In this document: positions 12,238 through 24,589 of the stretch, one piece after another
How positions within the stretch are numbered: the stretch's first letter is position 1
How the letters are laid out: every line of letters begins with the position of its first letter
Assembly: GCA_030562195.1 (NCBI GenBank)
Contig: CM060203.1
Coordinates: 5,842,208-5,906,207 of the forward strand
Origin: Nipponacmea schrenckii
Taxonomy: Eukaryota; Mollusca; Gastropoda; Lottiidae
Length of the DNA: 64,000 bases
Reading direction: 5' to 3'
Made by a program: the position numbers and the translations under genes
Notes under the pieces: model-generated
Databases searched by the model: none
What the model saw: the letters and a program-made list of their open reading frames with translations, nothing else
What the model was told of the DNA's origin: nothing

Positions 12238-12806
12238 GTTCCAGAGAAAGACATAGCGAAAGGTCATGTCGCTGCCTTTATAAAGGCCTGGGAACTCTAT
12301 GACAATCCTAAGTGAGTTTGATTACGCCACGTCCCCCCCCCCCCTCGATACAAATAATATCATTTAGTATCCGATTTTAGCCCACAGTACAAAATTAATG
12401 ACTTTGATGTGAGTTCACTACATACCTAAAGGTTCTGAATATAGAAAAGAGAGAGATCTGTAGCTGAAAAGGGTGGTGGATAGGGTTGAATATTTTTAAC
12501 CGAAACGTTGCAGCCTAATTGAAGAAACGATTTGGTGTTTATATTTAGGGCTATTATCCTATTTCCCCGTACAAAATTAATGACTTTGATGTGAGTTCAC
12601 TACATACCTAAAGGTTCTGAATATAGAAAAGAGAGAGATCTGTAGCTGAAAAGGGTGGTGGATAGGGTTGAATATTTTTAACCGAAACGTTGCAGCCTAA
12701 TTGAAGAAACGATTTGGTGTTTATATTTAGGGCTATTATCCTATTCCTGGTTCTTCACAATGAACGTTACGCCATGGATCAAAGGTTGGTGGAATTTGAA
12801 ATTTAT
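12238..12806 (+). pseudogene. GSS: GSS exon 6 and partial exon 7, left copy, cut by assembly gap
   Basis: 12238-12311 encodes VPEKDIAKGHVAAFIKAWEL, matching the human segment before KAWELYGSPN. It ends with AA|GTGAGT. The exon 7 acceptor (ATATTTAG) appears twice, at 12548 and 12730, because about 180 bp (12388-12567 and 12569-12748) are tandemly repeated. The second exon 7 start (12731) runs into the N gap at 12807 after encoding AIILFLVLHNERYAMDQR. The complete, unrepeated version is at 14707-15183, so this copy is probably a contig-end or haplotype duplicate. The label pseudogene reflects that doubt; no inactivating mutation is seen. Confidence 0.6.
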
Positions 12807-13306
12807 NNNNNNNNNNNNNNNNNNNNNNNNNNNNNNNNNNNNNNNNNNNNNNNNNNNNNNNNNNNNNNNNNNNNNNNNNNNNNNNNNNNNNNNNNNNNNN
12901 NNNNNNNNNNNNNNNNNNNNNNNNNNNNNNNNNNNNNNNNNNNNNNNNNNNNNNNNNNNNNNNNNNNNNNNNNNNNNNNNNNNNNNNNNNNNNNNNNNNN
13001 NNNNNNNNNNNNNNNNNNNNNNNNNNNNNNNNNNNNNNNNNNNNNNNNNNNNNNNNNNNNNNNNNNNNNNNNNNNNNNNNNNNNNNNNNNNNNNNNNNNN
13101 NNNNNNNNNNNNNNNNNNNNNNNNNNNNNNNNNNNNNNNNNNNNNNNNNNNNNNNNNNNNNNNNNNNNNNNNNNNNNNNNNNNNNNNNNNNNNNNNNNNN
13201 NNNNNNNNNNNNNNNNNNNNNNNNNNNNNNNNNNNNNNNNNNNNNNNNNNNNNNNNNNNNNNNNNNNNNNNNNNNNNNNNNNNNNNNNNNNNNNNNNNNN
13301 NNNNNN
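12807..13306. other. Assembly gap, exactly 500 N
   Basis: Round-number N run, so its size is arbitrary. Flanked on both sides by the same GSS intron/exon sequence. Confidence 0.98.
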
Positions 13307-14392
13307 TTTTTGAAGGTTTTTTAAACTGTATTAATGTTTCTATTGTTATTTTAGGTATATTTAAACTGTTTACTTTTCTATTGTTTTTTATTTTTTAAAA
13401 CTGTTTAACTGTTTTATTTTATTTTAGGTTTTTAAAAACTGTTTCTATTTCTATTGTTTTTTATATATTTTAAACTGTTCGCTTTTTCTATTGTTATTTT
13501 ATTTAATTTGAAATGTGTTGGACTTTTCAGTTATTTTAGGATTTTTCTGAAGACTTTTCATTGTTATTTTAGGTAATTTAACTGTGTTGGACTTTTCTAT
13601 TGTTATTTTAGGTATATTTTAAACTGTGTTGACTTTTCTATTGTTATTTTAGGTATATTTTAAACTGTGTTGGACTATTTCTATTGTTATTTTAGGTATA
13701 TTTTAAACTGTGTTGACTATTTCTATTGTTATTTTAGGTATATTTTAAACTGTGTTGGACTATTTCTATTGTTATTTTAGGTATATTTTAAACTGTGTTA
13801 GACTATTTCTATTTTTATTTTAGGTATATTTTAAACTGTGTTGACTATTTCTATTGTTATTTTAGGTATATTTTAAACTGTGTTAGACTTTTCTATTGTT
13901 ATTTTAGGTTATTTTAAACTGTGTTAGACTATTTCTATTGTTATTTTAGGTATATTTTAAACTGTGTTGGACTATTTCTATTGTTATTTTAGGTATATTT
14001 TAAACTGTGTTGGACTATTTCTATTGTTATTTTAGGTATATTTTAAACTGTGTTGGACTATTTCTATTGTTATTTTAGGTATATTTTAAACTGTGTTGGA
14101 CTATTTCTATTGTTATTATAGGTATATTTTAAACTGTGTTAGACTGTTTCTATTGTTATTTTAGGTATATTTAACTGTGTTGGACTATTTCTATTGTTAT
14201 TATAGGTATATTTTAAACTGTGTTAGACTGTTTCTATTGTTATTTTAGGTCTATTTTAAACTGTGTTGGACTATTTCTATTGTTATTATAGGTATATTTT
14301 AAACTGTGTTAGACTGTTTCTATTGTTATTTTAGGTCTATTTTAAACTGTGTTGGACTATTTCTATTGTTATTATAGGTATATTTTAAACTG
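13307..14392. repeat. 43-bp intronic minisatellite, right copy
   Basis: Same unit as 11086-11925. The first about 250 bp after the gap are ragged, with many single-base losses and altered homopolymers. The rest is regular. This looks like low consensus quality at a contig end. Confidence 0.9.
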
Positions 14393-14706
14393 TTTGGGTT
14401 TGCCTTTTAAAGATGAACAGGTTAGAGACGTTTAAATCTGTAAATACAACTACATGGAAACATTTTTCATTCGTTCAAAAAAATAAACACTTTTTATATC
14501 TATCGGGGATGTTGATAGCATTGGCTTCAGTCCCTTGTGTTTACTCTTGTTATAACACTAAAACTAAAGCATTTTATCACGTTTCTTTCGCACAACCCCT
14601 ATAGTGACATAATTTAACCCTCCTTCAATATACCTTTAATGGGCTGTACTTCATTTATAAAACACAATGACAATGATAATCACCGCTACCTTTTATAATC
14701 TTGCAG

Positions 14707-15183
14707 GTTCCAGAGAAAGACATAGCGAAAGGTCATGTCGCTGCCTTTATAAAGGCCTGGGAACTCTATGACAATCCTAAGTGAGTTTGATTACGCCACG
14801 TCCCCCCCCCCCCCTCGATACAAATAATATCATTTAGTATCCGATTTTAGCCCACAGTACAAAATTAATGACTTTGATGTGAGTTCACTACATACCTAAA
14901 GGTTCTGAATATAGAAAAGAGAGAGATCTGTAGCTGAAAAGGGTGGTGGATAGGGTTGAATATTTTTAACCGAAACGTTGCAGCCTAATTGAAGAAACGA
15001 TTTGGTGTTTATATTTAGGGCTATTATCCTATTCCTGGTTCTTCACAATGAACGTTACGCCATGGATCAAAGGTTGGTGGAATTTGAAATTTATAAACAG
15101 AACCCCAATATTCGTGTGGTGAGAAAAACGTTTAATGATTTAATTCGGGATGGGAGACTGACCAACAGCAGAAAATATCTAGT
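14707..15183 (+). CDS. GSS: Glutathione synthetase, exons 6 and 7 (complete copy)
   Basis: Exon 6 is 14707-14780 and exon 7 is 15019-15183. Together they encode the segment IKAWELYDNPK-AIILFLV then NIRVVRKTFNDLIRDGRL, which corresponds to human KAWELYGSPN-ALVLLIA and NIHVIRRTFEDISEKGSL. Exon 6 ends AA|GTGAGT, and exon 7 begins with the G that completes Lys. Exon 7 ends GT|GTAAGT, in phase with exon 8 at 21508. The following intron carries a minisatellite into which a LINE inserted. Confidence 0.88.
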
Positions 15184-15204
15184 GTAAGTAAAATTTTGTA
15201 GTTA

Positions 15205-15539
15205 ATTATCAAATATTTAGTTTACTAGCTGATAGAGCTCAATTTCAGCTATCTGTATAGTCATCTAAATATTGTCTTTACCAGCTGATAGAGCTTAATT
15301 TGAGCTATCTGTATAGCCATAGAACCATAAATAATTTATAGTTCTATGGTATAGCCTACTTACATAATTATATACTATACAAGCTGATAGAGCTCAATTT
15401 CAGTTACCTGTATACTTATGTAAATGTTACTATACGAGCTGATCATGTTCAATTTCAGCTATCTTAAAGTCACCTAAATATTTACTTTACTAGCTGATAG
15501 AGCTCAATTACAGCTTTTTGTAAGTCGTCAAATGTTTAA
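15205..15539. repeat. Intronic minisatellite, about 56-bp unit, left of the LINE
   Basis: Units contain AGCTGATAGAGCTCAATTTC and CTGTATAGTCATCTAAATAT. The array continues at 21202-21430 on the other side of the LINE, so the LINE split it. Confidence 0.85.
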
Positions 15540-15844
15540 CGTCACGTCACGTCACGTCAATCAGTCGACCTTCTAATGCTACTCTAGTTTTAGTGAATTT
15601 TATTTACGAAAAGTAGAGAATTCAGTTAGATTTTTATAACCAGTGTTTTTTCAATACATTCAAGGATAAGGAGGAACTGTAATCAACATCTATATAGTGA
15701 TTATTCAAAGGATTTTTAAGTTTCAATTTGAGGTATGCCAGCAAAGGCTTTCTTTTTCAAAGATGGCCTTGTTTGGTGACGTCATCTACTTGACGACGTC
15801 GTAAACATTTTTGTACCTTGTGATTTTTACTTCAAATTTGCACA

Positions 15845-17255
15845 ATGAATGACAGTATTTCGAAGGAACTGAACGATTTCCTGAGTAATTTCTCAGACTC
15901 TGACTTTGATAGCGACAGTGAAATAGACTTTCCACATCTAAATTCCAAAAGATCAAACTATTCAACTCCATCTCGACCGACTAAGACTTTATCGACATCG
16001 ACCAGCATTTTAAGTCTGGAAAGGAAAAACTTTATTTTGAACCATCCAGATTTTAATTTTGACATTGCAGACTATACACATTATACTAAATCTATAGTTA
16101 TTTCATTTAATAAGGAAGAAACGTACAGACTTATACTTCAGTTTTGTTCGAACCAGTAGGCCTATTCTTTATTCAAGGATGACTCCTTAAATGGCCAAAT
16201 TTTCAAAACTTTTGATTCGCCCTTTTTTAACGTTAAACATTTTACAACAAGAAAAATAAACTCCATGTTCAGGGTACAGACTGTTCCAGATGGATCGAGA
16301 TTGTGTTTTCTAAGTTTATTCCATCTAATCCTGAAATAAGTGACAATCTGGACAAGATTTCTGTACCCAGTGTAAGCCAAAAGTTTTCTACTGTCGGAAC
16401 TCAAACTTGTGAACTAAATACCAGTGTAAGTGTACAAACTGATTTTCCTTTCTGTACTTCAACTGAAAAATCAAATCATAGAGAAGATGTCAATTGAAAT
16501 TTTGCGACTCTCGGATCAAATCAATGACTTAACCAAGAAACTATCTGCGGTCTCGGGTCCGATCCCAGTTCCAGTTCCCACTGTTAAACCTACTCAACCT
16601 ATAAATTTTGATAAAGTTAATGAACTTATAAAGAAGCAAAACCCGAAGAAGTCAACTAAAGCAATTAAGAAAACTCATGATTTTACAACTCGGCCCATTC
16701 AAAGATCCATCGCGTGTGCCGAAACCTTAGTCATTGGAAGTTCTCTCGTGAAGTCCCTTTCTTCGTTACGACTATCAGACAACTTAGGACAATTATGTGT
16801 CATCGATACCAACAGTGGATCGACAATTAGCGAACTTAAACCGAGATTATTACAATTACTTGGTGAAGCTACGTCTATCAAAAACATTGTGCTCTCTGTC
16901 GGAGGAAATGACATAAGCAAGAAATTAGCAACTTTTCAACAATGTGTAAAAGACTATAAGAATTTATTGAAGGAACTAATAACTATATTAATATATTTGT
17001 ATGTTTTGTAATCCCTCGATTAACCCTTTGAATTTCCAGATGCGGTGCCAAAAATTTAACTATTTTCTACGGCAGTTTTGTCATGACAATAGATGTCATT
17101 ATATTAATATTTACGATTCTTTCATTTGTAGGTCCCCTCGTGAAGTTTTGGTGCAAGATGGTGTTCATTTAAATAAGTTTGGAACTAATATTTTATCTCA
17201 TATCATTGTAGATTCGGTTGTCAGACAGAACAGAAAATCTAATCCTTTTATTTAA
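15845..17255 (+). pseudogene. LINE ORF1 with SGNH esterase domain, broken
   Basis: Starts MNDSISKELNDFLSNF and runs to a stop at 16157, then continues in other frames (16303-16497, 16430-17011, 17001-17255). The esterase part shows the expected blocks: LVIGSSLVKSL (block I), VLSVGGNDIS (GGND, block III) and VQDGVHLNKFG (DxxH, block V). Such esterase-bearing ORF1s are typical of CR1-like LINEs and are thought to help in membrane or RNP interaction. At least two frame breaks make this copy non-functional. Confidence 0.75.
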
Positions 17256-17326
17256 CCTTTAAGTTTTAAATTCACTTTCAGCAACAGCCAGACGTCTATC
17301 TTACTAATTGTTTTAAACCATATAAT

Positions 17327-20045
17327 ATGTATAACTTTTTAAAAGAGCGGGGTCTTCATATTGGTCACTTAAATGTTTGCCATGCGGTAAATAAAAAGAC
17401 TCAAATTTGCCAACTTATTTCAAATTTTGACATTTTTGGTTTATCTGAAACTCACCTAAAGTCGTTTGTACCAACTAAATATTTCAGTACTCCAGGTTTT
17501 CACTTGCCATTTCGAAAAGATAAGTGTAATAATAGTTCAGCTGGACTTCTACTTTTTGTTAAAGAACATTTAAATTGTAGGAGACGGGAAGATTTAGAAT
17601 CGCTTGATATAGAAATATAAATCTCACTAAACATAAACCCTTATTAATATGTTGCATTTATAGGCACCCGAATTCTAATAAATGCTGGTTAGACTCATTT
17701 GCTAAAATGACTGAAAAGGTTTGGAACGAAAATAAAGAAATTATTGTGTTAGGTGATATTAATATTGATGTGTCAAATGGAAAAAATTCAAATTGGAATA
17801 ATTTACTGTCTTTATATAGTTTACAACAAATTATAAAAGTTCCTACTCGAGTAACTAAAACATCTTCCACTATCATTGATCATGTTATCGTTTCGAATGA
17901 AAGTAATATAACTGAAGTTAATGTCCCGGTGTATGGTTTATCTGATCACTACCCAACTTGTATTACCTGGAATAAAAAAGGCGCACATATTCCAAAACCT
18001 AAACATTTTGATGTAGGTTTATTTAATAATGATCTTGCAACAGCCCCTTTTGATAAAATTTATACTAAATCTGACCCCAATATTGCGTTAGAATCTTGGT
18101 ATAATATTATCCAGCCAATAATTGATAACCATGCACCATTAAAGTTAAAACGTGTCAAAAATGAAATAAAGTCACCCTGGTTAGACTCTGAAATTTTAAA
18201 ATTAATACGCATAAGAGACAGTTTGAAAAAGAAAGGCAAAGATGATGAATATCGGAAGTGTAGAAATTTGGTCATTAAAATGATCGATAAAGCCAAAAAG
18301 CAATTTAACATAAAACTTGCTTCAGATCAGAAAAACTCAAAACATATCTGGAAAGTTATCAACTCCTTAACTAATAAGGCTAATAATTCAACTAATCTGA
18401 TTCCTTTAGAACCCGAGGTAGTCAATGATCATTTTTCAAATATTGCATCCAAATTGATTAATCAAAAGCATGTTCATAGAAATATTGATAAAAGTTATTT
18501 CGTAAATAAAATAGAAGAATTTGTCACTTCTAAGTTAAATTCTAATGAAGAATGTTCGATTCCCTACATTAACAAATATGAAGTTTTTAAACAGTTGTCT
18601 TCGTTAAATGCAACCAAAAGTGCTGGTTTAGATAAATTAAATCCCTTTTCTCAAATATGGTGCTTTTACGTTAAGTGGTCCTTTGACACATATATATAAT
18701 CTATGCATTGATGCAAATATATTTCCCGATAAATTCAAGGAAGCAAAAGTTTTACCTCTGTATAAATCCGGCGCTAAATCTGATCCTAATAATTATAGAC
18801 CAATTTCTGTATTATCTAGTGTATCTAAACCACTTGAAAGACATTATTCAAAACATATAAATAATTTCTTAAATAATAATAAGTTATTGTATTCGCACCA
18901 ATCTGGTTTTAGGTCTAATAGTTCTTGTCAAACAGCTCTGACTAACATAATTGAAAACGTTTATGATGCAGTAAATAATAATCTTATGGTTGGTTCTATT
19001 TTCTTTGATTTTACAAAAGCATTTGATTTGATTTCCCATGAGATAATTATTGAAAAACTAAAACTATACAATTTTTCGAATGCATTAATAACCTTCATAA
19101 ATTGTTACTTGTCGAATCGTACTCCGCGTTGTAGCGTTGTTACGTCAATGGAACTATTTCGTCTTCTCGCAGTATAAAGTATGGAGTACCACAAGGATCA
19201 ATTTTAGGTCCCTTGTTGTTTAATCTTTATATTAATGATTTGCCATTGCATATTAACTCTAACTGTGATCTTTTTGCGGATGATACTACGATTTATACTT
19301 CTGGTAAATCGGTTACTGACATACAATTAAAATTGCAAGAAGATACTGATGCAATCTTAAACTGGTGTTCCTTTAATGTCATGATTTTAAATGAAAATAA
19401 GACCAAATGTATGTTAATTACAACTTCTCAAAAAAGAAAAATTCATCAGATTTATCAATTGAACTTAATAATCAATTTATTGAACAAGATGAAAACTTTA
19501 AATTACTAGGTGTTACTGTGAATCAAAATCTCTCATGGACTCCGCACGTAAAGTTCGTTGCTAAAATTTTAAATACTAAGTTATTTCAACTGCGACAGTT
19601 AAGAAAGATCATGCCTGAAAAATATAGATCTATTTTTTATAAATGTCTCTTTCAACCATATTTGGATTATTGTTCAACTATTTGGGATTCGCACGGCATT
19701 GCATCGGCCGATATTTTACAAATGCAACAAAAAATTGCTTTTAAATGAATTCTTGGTTCTAAGTATAATACTGATTTGTCACTGAATCTTAAAAGGCTTA
19801 ATATTTTTGACATTAAAACCAGGCATAATTTTAATTCGTATAAATTTATGTATAAAACTCTGAACAACTTGTCTCCTTCCTACCTTTCATGCCTCTTTAG
19901 CTATAAACAGACGCCTTATTCTAGCATAAATTCAAAACTTGTGGTGCAAAAACCACGAATCAATTTGATTAAACAAAGTATTAAATACAAAGGATCAATT
20001 TTATGGAATGGTCTGACGAAAATATTAAATCAGCATCAGATTTGA
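17327..20045 (+). pseudogene. LINE ORF2: AP endonuclease and reverse transcriptase, broken
   Basis: Endonuclease motifs in order: LHIGHLNVCHA, FGLSETHL, IIVLGDINID and GLSDHYPTCITW. RT motifs: AKVLPLYKSGAKSDPNNYRP, FFDFTKAFDLISH, YGVPQGSILGPLLFNLYIND and LFADDTTIY, the last with the catalytic aspartate pair. The reading passes through pieces at 17327-17620, 17707-18699, 18683-19177, 19213-19509, 19407-19748 and 19776-20045. At least five frameshifts or stops interrupt it. Function when intact: target-primed reverse transcription. Confidence 0.85.
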
Positions 20046-21074
20046 AGACTTTTCGAAGGATGATTCTTGGTAATCTTTCATTAACATAACATACTTCCTG
20101 TTACACGGGTATTCTTTTCACCAACTATAGGCTTACTTGCTGATGGCTATCTTAACAATTGTGTTTCTCCATGATTTAATGATTTAAGTAATTTATTAAT
20201 TTTATTTTTCCCTTTCTCACAGGTATATCACCACCAACAATTCTATTTTGGCCTAACTTGAACCATTTTGAAAATCTAAATTATTACTGTCGGGGGATGA
20301 GTAAACATCCTTAAAGCTGGTCTTGAGCATGGACAAATCCTACCTCCCCCTCCATAGAAAATAAGAACATAAAATGGAGTAGGGTTGGGGAGCCCGCTCG
20401 CAGCACATGCACTGACGCTTTGGCAATTTTTTTTTTTTTTTTTTTTTTTTTTTATATGTATGTTTTGATGTCTGATCGTCTCATGCAGATGTACTTGTCT
20501 ATTCCTTGGTTTTTGTGGTCATGTACTTGATCGCAGAAAGATGAATCTGTCCATTTTATACACATGTACTTGTGTATTTTAAATAATACGTGATTTATTG
20601 CGGTCGTGTGCATGGCTATATATTACATCCATTTTATAAACAAATTGTGGGTTGAAAATCTGTCCATTTTCATGCACATTGAAATGATGATATGGTTTTT
20701 GCTGTCATGTACTTGATCGCCGGAAGATAAATCTGTCCATTATTTACACATGTAATTGTGTATTTTAAAATGAATTGTACGTTGAAATAATACGTGATTT
20801 ATTGCGGTCGTGTGCATGGCCGCGGGAACTATATATTACATCCATTTTATAAACAAATTGTAGATTGAAAATCTGTCCATTTTCATGCACATGTACTTGT
20901 GTATTTTTAAACAAATTGTACGTGTATTGTATATTTATTTTGTGGTCATGTACTTGATCGCCGGAACATATATCTGTCCATTTGATACACATGTACTTGT
21001 GTATTTTTAGTATTTCAGACGAATTGTATATTGAGATATTATGTATTTTCGATTTTTTTTCTTTTTTTCTTTTT

Positions 21075-21106
<32 letters not shown>

Positions 21107-21201
21107 GTAATGCCCCATGGGCTGAATGTGAGACAGGACCATGTCCTTGTGTATTGGGCCTAATTCTGACCCATGTAAAATAAAGAGTTTATTATTATTA
21201 T

Positions 21202-21430
21202 AACCAGCTGATAGAACTCAAGTACAGCTATCTGTATAGTTATCTAAATATTTACTTTACCAGCTAATAGAGCTCAATTACAACTATCTGTATAGTCATT
21301 TTAATATTTACTTTACCAGCTAATAGAACTCAATTACAACTATCTGTATAGTCATTTTAATATTTACTTTACCAGCTAATAGAGCTTAATTTCAGATATT
21401 TGTATAGTTATTCACTTTACCAGCTGAAAC
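21202..21430. repeat. Intronic minisatellite, about 56-bp unit, right of the LINE
   Basis: Continuation of the 15205-15539 array (CAGCTAATAGAGCTCAATTA type units). Copied again at 33570-33800. Confidence 0.85.
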
Positions 21431-21507
21431 TTTCGACTACTTATGCTTTAGAAAGAAACGATGCTTACAGTATTATTAAGACTTGGGTGACTATTTTCTA
21501 TTTGAAG

Positions 21508-23771
21508 TGACACCGAGGAAGTGGCCGTGGTATATTACAGAGCTGGGTATTCTCCTATAGAATATACAACTGATCAGGTAGTTTATTTTAATATCCTTCA
21601 GGGTCAAATATTGTCCACTTGTCCACTATATCTCGCTATAATTTAATATTGAATGCAGTTCTACTTTTGCCGAGATTGAACCCTGGACCTTCAGGTTAGC
21701 GAGAAAGCATCTAACTCAAATTTTGAAGAAGCTTTGTTGTGAGTATTGGTCGAAGTTTGATAATTGCGTATCAGATATGTGTTGTGAATGCGATAGGCCT
21801 ATTTATTTTATAATGATCCAACATTGAACATTGGTGAGATTTCGGACGAGTTCATTCTCAAAGTACTTTTTTTGAGTCATTGCCCTTGATGTAACCATAA
21901 TCATTCTATTTAAATTCCATTATCTGAAATTTCAGATCTGGAAAGTGCGACTAGAGATTGAGCAAGCTAGGTGTATAAAATGTCCACCGATTCATTATCA
22001 ACTAGCTGGAACCAAGAAAATACAACAACTGTTATCCGAGCCACGAGTTTTAAACAGATTTATTAAAGATAGTGATATTATAGAATTGATACAATCTACA
22101 TTTGTTCAACAATATAATCTAGATTTAGTAAGTAATAAATACACATACCAGATCTCTGGGTTTTAGCTGAGGTACTATTCCGTTATGTGGCCTCTAAAAC
22201 TTACTTCCCCTTCTCAAACTTTCTCCCATCTCCTCTCCGAATTCACTCTCAGCCCTTCTGGTACAAACTACACCCCCTTCTAAAACTTATTTTCCAATTC
22301 GAATGAATTCTTTCGCCCTTCTCCAAGGTGTTTAACTTTTACTTAATTTGTAAGGTTGATGAAGGTGATCGAGCTATCAAAATGGCGATGAAAAAACCAG
22401 ACCAGTTTGTACTGAAACCACAGAGAGAGGGAGGAGGTACGATCTATTCATAATTTTCCCATTTTTCTCATCGACAAGTTTTATAACCAGATAATGACAA
22501 CCCAGTAGACAACGCTGATAGTCCGTGTGTTGTACTAGTAACCATATTGTTATCACTGATCGGAGGACATGTTTCATGTAACCATGGCTTTGATTAAGTT
22601 TATGCTAACTTTGTGAAATGATATACAAATTTTCATTGTTCTTTCTAGGGAATAATTTGTATGGAAACAAAATGAAAGAATTTTTAGAAAGTATCCAGGA
22701 CTGTGAAGAGCGGTGTGGTTATATTTTAATGGATATTATCCAGCCAGTAACAAGCTGGAATTATATAGTAAAACCCAACGATGTATTAAAACCTGTGAAA
22801 TGTGTAGCAGAACTGGGTGTTTACGGCTGTTTTATAGGGTAAGGCAGGCATGTTTTTATTAGGTGAAGGGGTGAGTGGGGGGTCACGCACTCTTTACGGG
22901 GTAAGGGGCGGGTAGTGGCGCGGTGTAATAGCATTAGGTATATAAGAACTCTTCAACCAAATGTTTGCCAAATTCAGCCTTTGTCATTAATTCTATCAGC
23001 AACTCTCGAATAATAAAACACTATATTTCTAGCACTCAACGTACCGATATCCTCTCTATAAATCACGTCTGAGGAACGGGTCGGAGCTCCACCTGTATTC
23101 AGGCTATCCCCTATATCTTACGGGGAATAACTCTTGTTATAGTGTCTCGAACCACAATATAACAATGAGTCAAAGAGTTACATAGTTTCTATATAGATTA
23201 ATCAAAGAGTCAGACCCTGATATCTTATGGGGAATAACTCCTGTTATAGTGTCTCGAACCACAATATAACAATGAGTCAAGGAGTTACATAGTCTCTATA
23301 TAGATAAAGCAACGAGTCAGACCCTGACATCTCACGGGGAATAACTCTTGTTATAGTGTCTCGAACCACAATATAACAATGAGTCAAAGAGTTACATAGT
23401 TTCTATATAGATTAAGCAACGAGTCAGATCCTGATATCTCACGGGGAATAACTCTTGTTATAGTGTCTCGAATAACAATATAACAATGAGTCAAAGAGCT
23501 ACATATAGTTTCTATATAGAATAAGCAACCAGTCAGACCCTGATATCTTACGGGGAATAACTCTTGTTATAGTGTCTCGAACCACAATATAACTATAACC
23601 CTGACCCAGATACCACATATATTATTATAATTATATTACAGGCAGAAAAACAACGAGATACATAACACAGAAACTGGATTTGTTATGAAAAGTAAAGTCT
23701 CGGGTTTTGATGAAGGTGGAATTAGAGCGGGATTTGGTGGATTGGATTATCCTTTTCTTTTTGACATCTGA
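21508..23771 (+). CDS. GSS: Glutathione synthetase, exons 8-12 (copy A)
   Basis: Exons are 21508-21577 (EEVAVVYYRAGYSPIEYTTD), 21936-22127 (LEIEQARCIKCPPIHYQLAG, then TKKIQQLLSEP), 22355-22436 (VLKPQREGGG), 22649-22838 (NNLYGNKMKEF, YILMDII, CVAELGVYG) and 23642-23771, ending GLDYPFLFDI and TGA. These match the ATP-grasp half of eukaryotic GSS. QLAGTKK is conserved around the substrate site, KPQREGGGNNLYG is the glycine-rich loop closing over ATP, and GGIRAGFGGLDYP is the second C-terminal loop. All introns are GT-AG. The sum of all GSS exons found is 2 modulo 3, which agrees with one missing exon upstream. Copy B at 33874-42760 encodes the same residues by eye. Confidence 0.9.
21655..21720 (-). 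mobile_element. tRNA-derived SINE head fragment
   Basis: On the minus strand: GAGTTAGATGCTTTCTCGCT, then CTGAAGGTCCAGGGTTCAAT, containing a B-box-like GGTTCAATC. Only the head is kept. It sits in GSS intron 8 and recurs at 34030-34090 in copy B. Confidence 0.5.
23095..23610. repeat. 107-bp tandem repeat in GSS intron 11, copy A, about 5 units
   Basis: Units include CACGGGGAATAACTC and TTGTTATAGTGTCTCGAACC followed by ACAATATAACAA. TTGTTATA and TATAACAA form a hairpin stem in every unit. Confidence 0.88.
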
Positions 23772-24589
23772 TAAATTCCCATTATGTTTTTAATGTCTCT
23801 TTGTGATACAGATCTAGTATATAGCCACTAATACCTAATATAAACTGTCGTATATTAGTAGCTAGTAGATTGTTATTAGCGAATCATCCACATCCCTGTA
23901 CCTTACAACACGGTATTCTATTGGTTAGCAACTATAATAGTTAGTGATTATTAATAACGATTTAAACATTTTCAAAACTTCACCAATAGTTACTAGTATT
24001 ATATTAAGTTGAAATGTACCCCAGTGTTCGTTCTTTGTATCAAAGAGAACTGGCATCTAACTTTACTGGTTGAATATTTCATTGAGAAGTTGTTGTTTTT
24101 TCTTAACAAATAATATGATTTTGTATATTGTATAATAAAACAATACGTCAATCAGTATATCGGTGTTTTAATATAAAACTGTTGAGAGATTAATCTTTTT
24201 AAACTACACAGGGCCTGGGCTTACTCGTCCCATCCTAAATGACGATCATCTACAACAAATTTCATCAATTCTATAAATAGTCGTGATGATTTCCTCCTAG
24301 CTGGTTCAGTCGTACTATCAACGTCGATTCACTGTTTCATTGAGTATATCCACAGAATTCGACACAACCTTCGTTTGGTTTTTGTTTGATTAACGTATAC
24401 AGGCTAGTAGTCCGAAACATGCGGACTCTATTCCCAGCCCCTAATAGATATTTTGACAGAGGCTGACAATCTAGGTCCAGCTTGGCCGTGCCTGTCCCTG
24501 GCCAGGAATTACATAGAGTGTAGGGAAAGGGAGGAAAGAAGACCAATTTCATTACCTCAACTTACCATACCATATATTCCCCCCCCCCC

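Larger units (their letters stand above)
15540..21201 (+). mobile_element. CR1-like non-LTR retrotransposon (LINE), near full length, inactive
   Basis: About 5.66 kb inserted in the minisatellite of GSS intron 7. It begins near a (CACGT)n-like stretch and ends with AATAAAGAGTTTATTATTAT, an ATT-repeat tail. It encodes an ORF1 with an SGNH esterase domain and an ORF2 with AP endonuclease and reverse transcriptase. These are features known from the CR1/L2 group; I cannot fix the clade without a phylogeny. The 3' untranslated region from about 20400 contains poly(T) tracts and repeated ACATGTACTTGTGTATTTT words. The same 3' tail recurs alone at 30131-30841 and at 33312-33568. All ORFs are broken by frameshifts. 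Confidence 0.85.

Noticed and set aside
12714..13398. Long frames crossing the N runs (also 32665-33471)
   Set aside because: They are open only because N was translated as X.
16699..16920. Minus-strand frame inside the LINE
   Set aside because: Shadow of the esterase-coding frame on the plus strand.
24337..24552. 71-codon frame conserved three times (24337, 28087, 43326)
   Set aside because: Its conservation is explained by the segmental duplication, and it overlaps a dispersed repeat. No similarity to known proteins.
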